The position numbers were made by a program, and so were the translations under genes. Of a stretch of 64,000 nt of DNA, positions 36,630-45,187 are shown piece by piece. Every line of letters starts with the position of its first letter. The stretch's first letter is position 1. The stretch is from Chloroflexi bacterium GWB2_54_36. GTDB lineage: Bacteria; Chloroflexota; Anaerolineae; Anaerolineales; Anaerolineaceae. Where the stretch lies: the NCBI GenBank assembly GCA_001796355.1, contig MGMG01000017.1, positions 1-64,000 of the forward strand, given 5' to 3'. Below the pieces are notes generated by a model that worked only from the letters and a program-made list of their open reading frames with translations, searched no databases and was not told the DNA's origin.

Positions 36630-37453
36630 AAATTGGTCTTTTGATCCTCGGTTTGCTCTTGCTGGGGGCGGGGACTATCGCCTGCGCGCCTGCTGCCAAT
36701 GCGACAGAAGCGCCGTTGATTTCTCCGACCAGCGCGCCAAGCGCAACGCCTACGCCGACCATCGACTGGTTCCCGGCGACGCCGACGGCCACCATGCGCC
36801 CCACGGAGCAAATTCAGCCAACCGCCACGCCAGCATTGGCGCTGGGGGCCGAATTGCTGCGCGACGACTTCAGCAACGAGGGTCAGTGGGAGACATTTCG
36901 CGAGGCTGCCGGCAGCGCCAGCTACGGCAAGGAACGCTTCACCCTGGCAGTTTCTGCCAAAGAAGGCTATCTGCTCAGTCTGCGCAGTGCGCTGGAATTA
37001 ACCGATTTTTACCTTGAAATCACCGCCAGCCCAAGCTTGTGCCGTAACACCGATTCCTATGGCCTGTTTTTACGCTCCGGCGGCGAGGGTTACGGCTACC
37101 GTTGGGTGATCACCTGTGATGGACGTACCCGCCTGGAGCGTGTACGCGACTTTCAGGCTTCACTGGTCGAAGACTGGGTCGGCAGCCCGTTCATCCTGCC
37201 CGGGTCGCCGGTGACGCTGCGCCTGGGGGCCTGGATGTCCGGCGCTGAGATGCGCTTTTATGTCGAGGGGGTGGAAATCTTTCGCACGCGCGAACCGTTG
37301 TATACCGGGGGGATGCTCGGAGTGTTTGCCCGCGCCAGCGGTGAAACGCCGGTGACCGTCAGCTTTTCGAATCTGGTGGTCTATGCGATCGATCCCGCGG
37401 CGCTGCCAACCCGCACACCCTACCCGCAGACCACCGCCACGCCGGTACGCTAA
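36626..37453 (+). CDS. Lipoprotein with LamG/DUF1080-like beta-sandwich
   Basis: This 275-residue protein has a lipoprotein signal (GTIAC, Cys near residue 20), a Thr/Pro-rich linker to about 70 and a beta-rich domain (about 75-255) with DDFSNEGQWETF and LEITASPSLCRNTDSYGLFLR-like strands. This is the jelly-roll pattern of concanavalin-like/3-keto-disaccharide hydrolase-fold domains. The substrate is unknown. The TTG start overlaps the purA stop by 4 bp and is the only start giving the signal peptide. Sugar binding is an inference from the fold. Confidence 0.7.
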   Translation: MKIGLLILGLLLLGAGTIACAPAANATEAPLISPTSAPSATPTPTIDWFPATPTATMRPTEQIQPTATPALALGAELLRDDFSNEGQWETFREAAGSASYGKERFTLAVSAKEGYLLSLRSALELTDFYLEITASPSLCRNTDSYGLFLRSGGEGYGYRWVITCDGRTRLERVRDFQASLVEDWVGSPFILPGSPVTLRLGAWMSGAEMRFYVEGVEIFRTREPLYTGGMLGVFARASGETPVTVSFSNLVVYAIDPAALPTRTPYPQTTATPVR

Positions 37454-37462
37454 AGCCGGAGG

Positions 37463-38308
37463 CTATATTTCGCCGCGTTCCGCTCGCTCAGAAGTGCGGT
37501 TTAAAACCAGTTTCACTGCAGCCAGCGTCAGGAACGAAAAACAAATCAGAATAAACGACAGCAGCAAGGCGGTACTCAGATCGATCTCGAAGCCGACATA
37601 GATCGCCAGCGGCATGGTCTGGGTGCGCCCGGGGAAATTACCGGCAAAGATGATGGTTGCGCCAAATTCGCCCAGTGCCCGCGCCCAGGTCATCACGCTG
37701 CCTGTCAGGATCGACAGGCGCGCCAGTGGCAGGGTGACATGCCAGAAAGTTTGCCAGCGGGTGGCACCGTCCAATGCAGCGGCTTCCAGCAGCTCGGTGC
37801 GGATGCCGCTGAACCCGATGGCTGCCGCCTTGACGAAAAACGGCGAGGCGACAAAGATTTGCGCCATAATGACCGCGGCCTGGGTGAAGGGCAGGGATAT
37901 ACCGAGGGCTGACAGCCAGGCGCCAAACACGCCCCGCCGCCCGAAGGCGATCAGCAGCGCCACGCCGGCAACAGCCGGGGGCAGAATGGTTGGCAAATCG
38001 ACAATCGTATCGATCAGATGGACTGTGCGCGACCGGCTGCGCGCCAGCAGGTAAGCCACCGGCGTGCCAAACACCACAGTCACCAGCACACTGATGGTTG
38101 ATGTGAACAGGCTGAGCTGGATAGCCTGCCGCACCTGCAGGTCCTGCACCGATTTAAAGATGTCCTGGTAGGGCACCTGCGTCAGCAGCGCAACCAGCGG
38201 CAGCACGATGAACAGGATCAACGGCATTCCCAGCAGCGGCAGGAAAGCGCGATCGAAGCGTTGCGATAATTTAGCTTCAGTTTTTACGGCAGCAGTGTCG
38301 TCCTGCAT
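37463..38308 (-). CDS. modB: Molybdate/sulfate-type ABC transporter permease (ModB-like)
   Basis: This 281-residue protein has six predicted helices and the ModB/CysT pattern: PTILPPAVAGVALLIAFG, the coupling segment LLEAAALDGATRWQTFWHVT and GEFGATIIFAGNFPGRTQT. It would form the membrane channel for an oxyanion, probably molybdate, given the molybdoenzyme gene just upstream. Neither the binding protein (ModA) nor the ATPase (ModC) gene is adjacent in this window. The start lies 25 bp inside the preceding PadR gene, so the two are co-expressed. Confidence 0.82.
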   Translation of the reverse strand: MQDDTAAVKTEAKLSQRFDRAFLPLLGMPLILFIVLPLVALLTQVPYQDIFKSVQDLQVRQAIQLSLFTSTISVLVTVVFGTPVAYLLARSRSRTVHLIDTIVDLPTILPPAVAGVALLIAFGRRGVFGAWLSALGISLPFTQAAVIMAQIFVASPFFVKAAAIGFSGIRTELLEAAALDGATRWQTFWHVTLPLARLSILTGSVMTWARALGEFGATIIFAGNFPGRTQTMPLAIYVGFEIDLSTALLLSFILICFSFLTLAAVKLVLNRTSERAERGEI

Positions 38309-38829
38309 TGATCCAACCAGTCCAGCATGGCATTAATTTGGCTCAGGCGGTAAGCATCTACCACGCGTTGAAAATTCAGTGGTTCCTCACTGTGTTCCAT
38401 CGTGCCCCGGATGCTTTCCTGCCAGTTTCGGCATGTGGCATATTGGGCATCGATCAATTGCCGGGTTACCGGTACGCCAGCTTGCCGCGCAAAATACAAG
38501 CGCGCCAGGAATTCCTGGCGCATTTGACGCGGGTGCTGCACCGGGCTGTTCATCCAGGCTTCAAATGCCTGCTGACCGGCGGCGGTCAATTGATATTGTT
38601 TGCGCAGGACGGCGGCAGTTCCCGGAACAGCTTCGCCGTGAAGGTAGCCCATGTTTTCCAGCTTATCGAGCAGCGCGTAAACCTGGCTCTGCTTGACGCG
38701 CCAGATCGAAGACAGCCCGTCCAGGGTACCGAGTTGTTTGTGCAGGTCGTAGCCGTGTACCGGTCCTTTGGCTGCAAGACCTAACAGGATGTATTCGGTC
38801 GAAAGCGGAGCTTGCTGGCGCGGGGACAT
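38284..38829 (-). CDS. PadR-family transcriptional regulator
   Basis: This 181-residue protein has the PadR winged helix: STEYILLGLAAKGPVHGYDL and SQVYALLDKLENMGYLHGE (about 10-75), with PadR-like YQLTAAGQQAFEAWM. A C-terminal helical domain (about 100-178) matches the VirR-like dimerisation part. PadR proteins usually repress a transporter or detoxification gene next to them. It overlaps the permease gene by 25 bp, so it probably controls that operon, possibly in response to the transported ligand. The ligand cannot be deduced. Confidence 0.85.
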   Translation of the reverse strand: MSPRQQAPLSTEYILLGLAAKGPVHGYDLHKQLGTLDGLSSIWRVKQSQVYALLDKLENMGYLHGEAVPGTAAVLRKQYQLTAAGQQAFEAWMNSPVQHPRQMRQEFLARLYFARQAGVPVTRQLIDAQYATCRNWQESIRGTMEHSEEPLNFQRVVDAYRLSQINAMLDWLDQCRTTLLP

Positions 38830-38911
38830 AGGGAGACCAATCCATACTCATTAAATGAATATGGACGAAAGTATACCACGGAAACCGACCGCCGGTGCAA
38901 TGCGTCAAAAT

Positions 38912-39439
38912 CAGGTGCAAGGCACTGCCAAAGTGCCTCGCACCCAAGCCTTGCGGGTGCGTTGCTCCTGGATTTGCAGGTTGGCCAATCATCGTCCATT
39001 CGAGGAGCGATGCACCTGGTAAGCCCTCACCTAATGCTCGATGGGGCAAGGTCTCCCGACCTGCCCCATGTGAAGTGCAGACTAATCGATCAAGATCAGG
39101 TGCAACGCACTTTGCAAGTGCCTCGCACCCAAGCCTTGCGGGTGCGTTGCTCCTGGATTTGCAGGTTGGCCAATCATCATCCATTCGAGGAGCGATGCAC
39201 CTGGTAAGCCCCCACCTAATGCTCGATGGGGCAAGGTCTCCCGACCTGCCCCATGTGAAGTGCAGACTAATCGATCAAGATCAGGTGCAACGCACTTTTC
39301 AAGTGTATCGCACCTCAAAAACGTCGGGTGCGTTGCTCCTGGGCTAACCAGTTGGCTAATTATCACCACTCGAGGAGCGATGCACCTGCTCTTAAGCTGT
39401 CAAAGGCAGGTGCAAGGCACTGCCAAAGTGCCTCGCACC
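38912..39439. repeat. Tandem 185-bp repeat array (about 2.8 units)
   Basis: Identical markers recur at 185-bp spacing: AAGCCTTGCGGGTGCGTTGC at 38946 and 39131, and CAAGATCAGGTGCAACGCAC at 39091 and 39276. A third, diverged unit closes at 39439. Each unit holds palindromes (GCACTGCCAAAGTGC-like, GGGGCAAGGTC...CGACCTGCCCC). The gap 38830-39454 has no gene. The unit is related to the repeat at 10280-10525. Confidence 0.8.
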
Positions 39440-39454
39440 TCAAGATGCTAGTTC

Positions 39455-40090
39455 TTACCCGAAGCGTTCTTCCTTCCAAACGTCGGCCTCATTGTGATAC
39501 CCGGCTTCCTCCCAGAAGCCAGGCCGGTCCTGCCGCATCCACTCCAGCCCGCGCAGCCATTTGGCGCCTTTCCAGAAGTAAGGCGTAATCAAATCATCGC
39601 GCCCAGGGATGGCGCCGACAACGCCGCGCAACGGAAAACCATGGTCAGGTGTGATGGGTTCGCCGTCGTAGTGGGTGGCCATGAGAAAATTTTCTGCCAG
39701 GGCTACTTTGGCCGGAATGTTGACCGTAAAGCCGTACTCGGCATGCTGCATGACGAATTTGGCCGTAGGCAGCGGTTTAAAAATGCCTTCATCGATCAGT
39801 GTGCGCACGGAAACGCCTTCCCAGGTTGTATCGACCTTGCTCCAGCGCGTGACACAGTGAATATCCATTTGTAGCGTTGTGCGCGGCAGTTGGTTGAACT
39901 CTTTCCAGGTCAGTTCGACCGGTTTTTCGACTTCGCCCCAGATGCGAAACGTCCAGGTATCCAGGTTGACGCGCGGGACGGGGCCGTAGTGCAGCACCGG
40001 GAAGCGGTTGGTCAGGGATTGGCCGGGTGGCAGCCGGCCCTGGCTGCGCGCCTCATCCTCATCTTCTTTCCGGCGGAAGGGATTAAACAT
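39455..40090 (-). CDS. Sulfite-oxidase-like molybdopterin oxidoreductase
   Basis: This 211-residue protein is a compact sulfite oxidase-family catalytic domain. The molybdenum-ligand Cys is in MDIHCVTRWSKVDTTWEGV (about residue 79), with PDHGFPLRGVVGAIPGRD and KWLRGLEWM downstream. No twin-arginine signal is present, so it should be cytoplasmic, and its electron partner is unknown. The ATG at 40090 has GAAAGG upstream; longer in-frame starts give residues unlike the family. The nearby ModB-like permease could supply molybdate. Confidence 0.85.
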   Translation of the reverse strand: MFNPFRRKEDEDEARSQGRLPPGQSLTNRFPVLHYGPVPRVNLDTWTFRIWGEVEKPVELTWKEFNQLPRTTLQMDIHCVTRWSKVDTTWEGVSVRTLIDEGIFKPLPTAKFVMQHAEYGFTVNIPAKVALAENFLMATHYDGEPITPDHGFPLRGVVGAIPGRDDLITPYFWKGAKWLRGLEWMRQDRPGFWEEAGYHNEADVWKEERFG

Positions 40091-40295
40091 AATGTTTGCC
40101 TTTCTGGTTGTCCTCAACCAATAAGACGAATTATACCCGCGCCGGACGCCGGGTGCCACGTGCCAAGCGTAAAGAAGACGTGTCAAGTGCCAGGTGTCAC
40201 CTGCCAGGCTTCGACAGGCTCAGCCATCGGGGGGAAGGCGACTCGCGAGCCGCCATCTTCATGCCCCCTGGCCCGTGACACGTGAAACGGTACCG

Positions 40296-40304
40296 TGCTA
40301 TACT
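40296..40304 (+). promoter_or_regulatory. Extended -10 element of the histidine kinase gene
   Basis: TGC-TATACT lies 28 bases before the ATG at 40333. No convincing -35 box is seen, as at the other extended -10 sites in this window. Confidence 0.45.
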
Positions 40305-40332
40305 CAAAGTCACAAATCCATTGGGGAATTTT

Positions 40333-41895
40333 ATGGCTCAGGATCCAGCTCAAACATCGCTAGAATTACTGCTCAACATCAGCCGCGAACTATCTGCCAG
40401 CCTGGATTTATCCCGGGTGCTGGAGCGCGTTTTATTTCTTTCCACCGAGTCGATTGGCGCAGAACGCGGGACGTTGATTGCCTTTAACCCCGCAGGACAG
40501 CCGGTTGAAGCTGCCATTGTCGTCAAAAATCAGTTGTTTCACCCCTCAACAGACGAAATGGCTGAAATCCTCGATCACGGGCTGGCCGGCTGGGTGCTGG
40601 CCAATCGACAGCCTGCCTTGGTCGCTGATACCTCGCAAGATGTGCGCTGGATGCGCCGGCCGGATGACGACTTGCGCGCCAGCGGACCCAAATCGGCGGT
40701 GTGCGTACCGCTGCAGGTCCTCGACCAGTTGACCGGGGTGCTGACCCTGGTGCATGCCCAGCCGCATTTCTTTACCGCGCAGCATCTGGATCTGGCACAA
40801 GCCATCGCCGGGCTGGCAGCCATGGCGGTGCGCAATGCGCACCTGTATGCTTCCGAACAGGAAGCCCAGCAACGTTATCGTGAACTGTTTGAAGACAGCA
40901 TCGACCCCATCCTGTTAACCGGTTGGGACGGGCGCATTCAGTCGGCCAACCGCCAGGCCGCCCGCAGCCTGGGACGCGAACCGGATCAACTCACCGGTTT
41001 GTCGATGCTGGATTTGCACGTTGCTCCACCGGAGCGCCTGGGGCCCGATTTTGCGGCGCTAAAAAGTGGCAGCACCATTTCCTATGAATCCAACCTTCAT
41101 GCCCTGGATGGTACCACCTCCCCGGTCGAAGTGCATATTCGGCAGGTTCAGTTTGGCGCCGAAACCATCTTGCAGTGGTTCCTGCGCGATATCCGAGAAC
41201 GCAAGCAGTTGGATACGCTGCGGGATGACCTGATGGCCATGATTTACCACGACCTGCGCTCGCCGCTGGCCAATATCATTTCCAGCCTGGACCTTCTGAG
41301 TACCATGCTGCCGGCGGAATCAGATGCCTCCATTGATGCGGTCTTCCAGATTGCCTCCCGTTCCACCGACCGCCTTCAGCGGTTGATCAGTTCTCTGCTG
41401 GACATCTACCGGTTGGAATCAGGCCAGGCTATTGTGCGCAAAGAGGATGTGGACTGCGCCCAATTGGTGCGGGACAGCGTGGAAGTGGTCAAGTTGCTGG
41501 CGGAGAGCAAAAACCAGACACTCACCCTTACCCAGGTTGGAGACGGACCGGTCATCCAAGGCGATTATGACATGATCCGCCGGGTTTTTATCAATCTGCT
41601 CGAAAATGCGATCAAGTTTACGCCTAACGGCGGTTCGATTGAAGCCGGACTGGCCGAACAGGCTGGTTCAGCCCGCTTCTGGGTCAAAGATACCGGCCCT
41701 GGTATCCCGGAAGAGTCCCACGAGGTAATTTTTGAACGCTACAGCCGTCTGCAAACCGACCGCTACCCCAAAGGGATTGGACTGGGACTGGCATTCTGCC
41801 GGCTGGCGGTGCTGGCGCATGGTGGTAAAATCTGGGTAGAAAGTTCAGTGGGCGCGGGCAGCCGCTTTGTCTTTACTCTGCCGGCTGGCGCATAA
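40333..41895 (+). CDS. GAF-PAS sensor histidine kinase
   Basis: This 520-residue soluble kinase has a GAF domain (about 10-175), a PAS domain (about 182-295), a HisKA dimerisation domain with phospho-acceptor His306 (YHDLRSPLANI) and a HATPase domain (about 400-518). The HATPase shows the N box (NLLENAIKFTPNGG), G1 (DTGPGIPEES) and G2 (GIGLGLAFCRL). There is no membrane segment, so it senses an internal signal. No response regulator is adjacent; the receiver protein at 29937-31190 is one candidate partner by presence only. The ATG at 40333 follows GGGGAA. Confidence 0.92.
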   Translation: MAQDPAQTSLELLLNISRELSASLDLSRVLERVLFLSTESIGAERGTLIAFNPAGQPVEAAIVVKNQLFHPSTDEMAEILDHGLAGWVLANRQPALVADTSQDVRWMRRPDDDLRASGPKSAVCVPLQVLDQLTGVLTLVHAQPHFFTAQHLDLAQAIAGLAAMAVRNAHLYASEQEAQQRYRELFEDSIDPILLTGWDGRIQSANRQAARSLGREPDQLTGLSMLDLHVAPPERLGPDFAALKSGSTISYESNLHALDGTTSPVEVHIRQVQFGAETILQWFLRDIRERKQLDTLRDDLMAMIYHDLRSPLANIISSLDLLSTMLPAESDASIDAVFQIASRSTDRLQRLISSLLDIYRLESGQAIVRKEDVDCAQLVRDSVEVVKLLAESKNQTLTLTQVGDGPVIQGDYDMIRRVFINLLENAIKFTPNGGSIEAGLAEQAGSARFWVKDTGPGIPEESHEVIFERYSRLQTDRYPKGIGLGLAFCRLAVLAHGGKIWVESSVGAGSRFVFTLPAGA

Positions 41896-41930
41896 GCCGC
41901 TTTCCAATATCCCTGCAGCAAGGACAAATT

Positions 41931-42788
41931 ATGCAAGAAATTTCCGAGCATGTGTTCATCGAGCGCAGTTACCCTGGAGTCACGCTGGGAGCAATCAACT
42001 GGTCGCATGGGCTTATTCTAATTGACGCCCCCTTCCGCGCAGAAGACTGCCGCGCCTGGCGTACCAGTTTGTTAAACCTGGGTGGCGGGGTGGACCGGCT
42101 GCTAATCAATCTGGATGCGCACGTGGATCGCACGCTGGGCGCGCGGGCAATGGAATGTACAATCGCCGGGCATGAGCGTATGGCCGAAGTGTTCCGCAAC
42201 CGTCCGGTGACCTTCAAGACGCAGGGTCCAGAGACTGGCGCTGAATGGGAGATGTACAACGGTCTGGGCAGCATTCGCTGGGCGCCCCCCGAGATCACTT
42301 TTAACACCAGCATGCAAATTCATGGGAGCGATTCGTCGCTGGTGCTGGAGTCTCATCCTGGCCCTGCCAGCGGCGCCATCTGGGCGGTTCTGCCCGGGCT
42401 CAACCTGGCATTCATTGGAGATGCGGCCGTGTTTGGCCAGCCTCCCTTCCTGGCTGCGGCTGACTTGCCGGCCTGGTTAACCACGTTGGAACTGCTGGGC
42501 TCGCCAACCTATCAAAACTATCTGCTGGTCAATGGACGGAACGGGCTGGTCACGCAGAAACATGTGCACTATATGCGCGATTTCCTCAAGGAAACGCAGG
42601 CCATGCTCAAGGAGTTGTCTGATTCCCGCGCGACCGCTTCCGATACAGCCGCGTTGGTTCCAGTTTTGTTGAAATTCTTTGAATTTACGGCAGATCGTTC
42701 CGAGCAATATACCAACCGGCTTAAATGGGGGCTGGCTCAGTGTTTTACCCGTAATTTCCGCTCTGCTGGCGAAGCAATCGAAGAATAA
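41931..42788 (+). CDS. Metallo-beta-lactamase-fold protein with incomplete metal motif
   Basis: This 285-residue protein follows the MBL fold: an N-terminal GVTLGAINWSHGLILIDAP strand-turn, NLDAHVDRTLG where THxHxDHxxG is expected, then a conserved HPGPASG and LAFIGDAAV. The first and last His of the metal motif are replaced by Asp and Arg, while the second His, the Asp and two later ligands remain. It may bind one metal, use different ligands or be non-catalytic. It lies 35 bp after the histidine kinase gene and 18 bp before the asparaginase gene, so it is probably in the same operon. Confidence 0.7.
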   Translation: MQEISEHVFIERSYPGVTLGAINWSHGLILIDAPFRAEDCRAWRTSLLNLGGGVDRLLINLDAHVDRTLGARAMECTIAGHERMAEVFRNRPVTFKTQGPETGAEWEMYNGLGSIRWAPPEITFNTSMQIHGSDSSLVLESHPGPASGAIWAVLPGLNLAFIGDAAVFGQPPFLAAADLPAWLTTLELLGSPTYQNYLLVNGRNGLVTQKHVHYMRDFLKETQAMLKELSDSRATASDTAALVPVLLKFFEFTADRSEQYTNRLKWGLAQCFTRNFRSAGEAIEE

Positions 42789-42806
42789 AGCCAAAAGGAA
42801 CAACCC

Positions 42807-43883
42807 ATGCCGTCATCTCCGTATGCCCCTCTCGTCGAAGTCACCCGCGGCCCGGTGGTCGAATCAGTTCATTCAGGCGCGTTGGCTGTAGTGGATGCGC
42901 ATGGTAAATTGATTGCCAGCGCCGGCGACCCCAACCTGGTTACTTACTTGCGCTCCTCGTCCAAACCATTGCAAGTGCTGCCGTTACTGGAACGAGGAGG
43001 TGTGCAGGCGTTTAACTTGAGCGATAAAGAAATTGCGCTGATGTGCGCCTCACACTCTGGCACGGATGAGCATTATGCCACTGTGACCGCGCTGCAGGCC
43101 AAGATTGGGATCAGCGAGAGCGACCTGCTGTGCGGCGTCCATGCGCCCACCCACACCGCTACTGCTGAAGCCATGCGTCAGCGCGGCGAGGTCTTCACTG
43201 CTAACCGGCACAATTGCTCTGGCAAACACACCGGGTTTTTAGCCCATGCCGTGCTGCGTGGTGAGACCAAAGAAGATTACATCAACCCGAACCATCCCAT
43301 CCAGCGAACCATTACCCAGACCTTTGCCGAGATGATCGAGTTCCCGCGCGAGAAAATAGCCATTGGCGTTGACGGCTGCTCGGCGCCGGTTTTTGCCGTC
43401 CCGCTTTTCAACGCTGCACTGGGTTTTGCCCGCCTTTGCAACCCGACCGAGCTGGCGCCCGCCCGGGCTAAAGCTTGCCAGACGATCACTCGCGCCATGA
43501 CCGCATACCCGTTTATGGTGGCCGGACCGGAGCGCTTCGACACCTTGGCCATGGAAATTGGCGGCAGGCGTTTCATCTGCAAGGGCGGCGCTGAAGGTTA
43601 CCAGGCGATTGGCATTCTACCCGGCGCGCTCGGTCCTGGAAGCCCGGCTCTGGGCATCACCTATAAGGTCGCTGACGGCGACGTGAACGGTCGGGCGCGT
43701 CCGGTGATCGGGGTCGAAATTCTGCGCCAACTTGGGTTGGTAACCGCGGCGGACATTGCCGGTCCGCTGGCGCATCTGGCTGCCCGCCCGGTGACGAACT
43801 GGCGCGAAATCAAAGTAGGCGAAATGCGTCCTGTATTTCACCTGGACTGGTCAGCCCTCAGCGCGTGGGTGCGAGAGGAATGA
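42807..43883 (+). CDS. Asparaginase II-family protein
   Basis: This 358-residue protein matches the thermolabile asparaginase II family (PF06089): LVEVTRGPVVESVHSGALAV, RSSSKPLQVLPLLE, MCASHSGTDEHY, NRHNCSGKHTGFLA and GVDGCSAPVFAVPLFN. Members hydrolyse L-asparagine to aspartate and ammonia, though many are unproven. The aspartate made could enter the purA reaction, but this link is only speculative. Its stop overlaps the nth start (ATGA). Confidence 0.88.
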   Translation: MPSSPYAPLVEVTRGPVVESVHSGALAVVDAHGKLIASAGDPNLVTYLRSSSKPLQVLPLLERGGVQAFNLSDKEIALMCASHSGTDEHYATVTALQAKIGISESDLLCGVHAPTHTATAEAMRQRGEVFTANRHNCSGKHTGFLAHAVLRGETKEDYINPNHPIQRTITQTFAEMIEFPREKIAIGVDGCSAPVFAVPLFNAALGFARLCNPTELAPARAKACQTITRAMTAYPFMVAGPERFDTLAMEIGGRRFICKGGAEGYQAIGILPGALGPGSPALGITYKVADGDVNGRARPVIGVEILRQLGLVTAADIAGPLAHLAARPVTNWREIKVGEMRPVFHLDWSALSAWVREE

Positions 43884-44575
43884 GCGATTCACCCGCCGTC
43901 GATTCCGGGGTGGCGGAGAAAGCGCTGCTTATCCACCGTCGCTTGATGGAAGTGTACGGCGCGCCAGAATGGCGCCTGCCGCTGACCGGCATCGACGAAT
44001 TGGTTTCAACCATCCTGTCGCAGAATACCAATGACCGTAACCGCGACGTGGCTTTTTTTGCGCTCAAAAATGCCTTTCCGGATTGGGAGACGGTGCGCGA
44101 CGCCGCCCCGCAGGCGGTGATCGAGGTTATTCGACCGGCCGGTCTGGCCAACCAGAAAGGTCCGCGCATTCAAGCGGCGCTGCAGCAGATCAGCGCGGAA
44201 CGCGGCGCGCTCGACCTGACCTTTCTAAAAGAGTGGCCAGCCGAGCAGGCGCATGCCTGGTTGACCGCTTTCAAAGGCGTTGGCCCAAAGACAGCCGCCA
44301 TCGTTTTGCAATTTGCGCTGGGAATCCCGGCCTTTCCGGTGGATACTCATATTTACCGGGTCAGCGGGCGGCTCGGGCTGCGTCCCCCGAAGATGACGGT
44401 GGAGCAAGCGCATGTGCATCTGGCGAAATTATTCCCGCCAGAAGAGTACGGCCCGGCGCACCTCAACCTGATCCGGTTGGGGCGCGAGATTTGTCACGCG
44501 CGCAAACCCAATTGTCCGGTTTGCCCGCTGCAGGATGTTTGCGATTATTTTAGGGATGTAATTTCCGCGCCCTGA
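43880..44575 (+). CDS. nth: Endonuclease III-type DNA glycosylase/AP lyase
   Basis: This 231-residue enzyme has the helix-hairpin-helix LTAFKGVGPKTAAIVL with the catalytic Lys in GPKTA, the catalytic Asp in PVDTHIYRV, and the C-terminal 4Fe-4S motif Cys-x6-Cys-x2-Cys-x5-Cys (CHARKPNCPVCPLQDVC). It removes oxidised pyrimidines and cuts the abasic site. The ATG at 43880 overlaps the asparaginase stop and follows GAGAGG; the longer in-frame start at 43865 lacks a site. Confidence 0.93.
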   Translation: MSDSPAVDSGVAEKALLIHRRLMEVYGAPEWRLPLTGIDELVSTILSQNTNDRNRDVAFFALKNAFPDWETVRDAAPQAVIEVIRPAGLANQKGPRIQAALQQISAERGALDLTFLKEWPAEQAHAWLTAFKGVGPKTAAIVLQFALGIPAFPVDTHIYRVSGRLGLRPPKMTVEQAHVHLAKLFPPEEYGPAHLNLIRLGREICHARKPNCPVCPLQDVCDYFRDVISAP

Positions 44576-44603
44576 TTAAATAATTGTCCCCTGGACATTG
44601 GAT

Positions 44604-44850
44604 GTCACCCTGAACGAAGTGAAGGGTCTACATGCCAGTCGTCGAGATGTTTCGCTGCGCTCACTCGCAGAGTGCCCCACCCGAAGGGTGCTCTGTGAGT
44701 GTGGGCAACATGACAAATAGGAAAGCTTGGTAGGAATGAGGGTATGCTGTTCTCAAAGCGGCATGACAACAATAGCGAATTTGTCACCCTGAACGAAGTG
44801 AAGGGTCTCTAGGCAAAACGGCAAGATGTTTCGCTGCGCTGACTTACAGA
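44604..44850. repeat. Two copies of a GTCACCCTGAACGAAG repeat
   Basis: An identical 26-bp stretch beginning GTCACCCTGAACGAAG occurs at 44604-44629 and 44783-44808. Each is followed by a shared AGATGTTTCGCTGCGCT and a CAGAGTG segment. The first copy also holds the CTCGCAGAGTGCCC/GGGTGCTCTGTGAG arms related to RAYT element 1. The gap 44576-45187 has no gene. Confidence 0.65.
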
Positions 44851-44913
44851 GTGTCCTGTGGGCTGCAATCACCTTTGCACGATTAGTATGCCTCGATCTG
44901 GCCTTGGGTTTAT

Positions 44914-44940
44914 GTAGCGCAAACTGAAAGTTTGCGCTAC
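44914..44940. repeat. GTAGCGCAAACT hairpin
   Basis: GTAGCGCAAACT and AGTTTGCGCTAC form a perfect 12-bp stem with a GAA loop. The same arm sequence recurs at 45161-45179. Confidence 0.7.
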
Positions 44941-45138
44941 ATGCCGGTGCTTCAACAGGCTCAACCAACGATACCCAGTTCTGTGCTGGTCGAAGCATGA
45001 CAGTTCCCTGTCCGCAGGACAATCTGTGATTGAGCTTGTCGAAGGGGAGCGGTCCGACAGGCTCATTCGCAGAATTCTCTGTGAGCGGCAATCACTTTTG
45101 CATGATTAGGATACCAACTGGGGTCTTGGGTTTTTGTA

Positions 45139-45179
45139 GGGCAAGCTTGCAGCTTGCCCACGCAAACTGAAAGTTTGCG
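45139..45179. repeat. Paired GTAGGGCAAGCT / CGCAAACT hairpins
   Basis: GGGCAAGCT-TGC-AGCTTGCCC (45139-45159) is followed directly by CGCAAACT-GAA-AGTTTGCG (45161-45179). The same two-hairpin module, in the other order, is at 49650-49689. Confidence 0.7.
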
Positions 45180-45187
45180 CTACATGA

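Noticed and set aside
38912-39439. CRISPR array at the tandem repeats
   Set aside because: The repeating unit is about 185 bp, with palindromes within it and no unique spacers of constant length.
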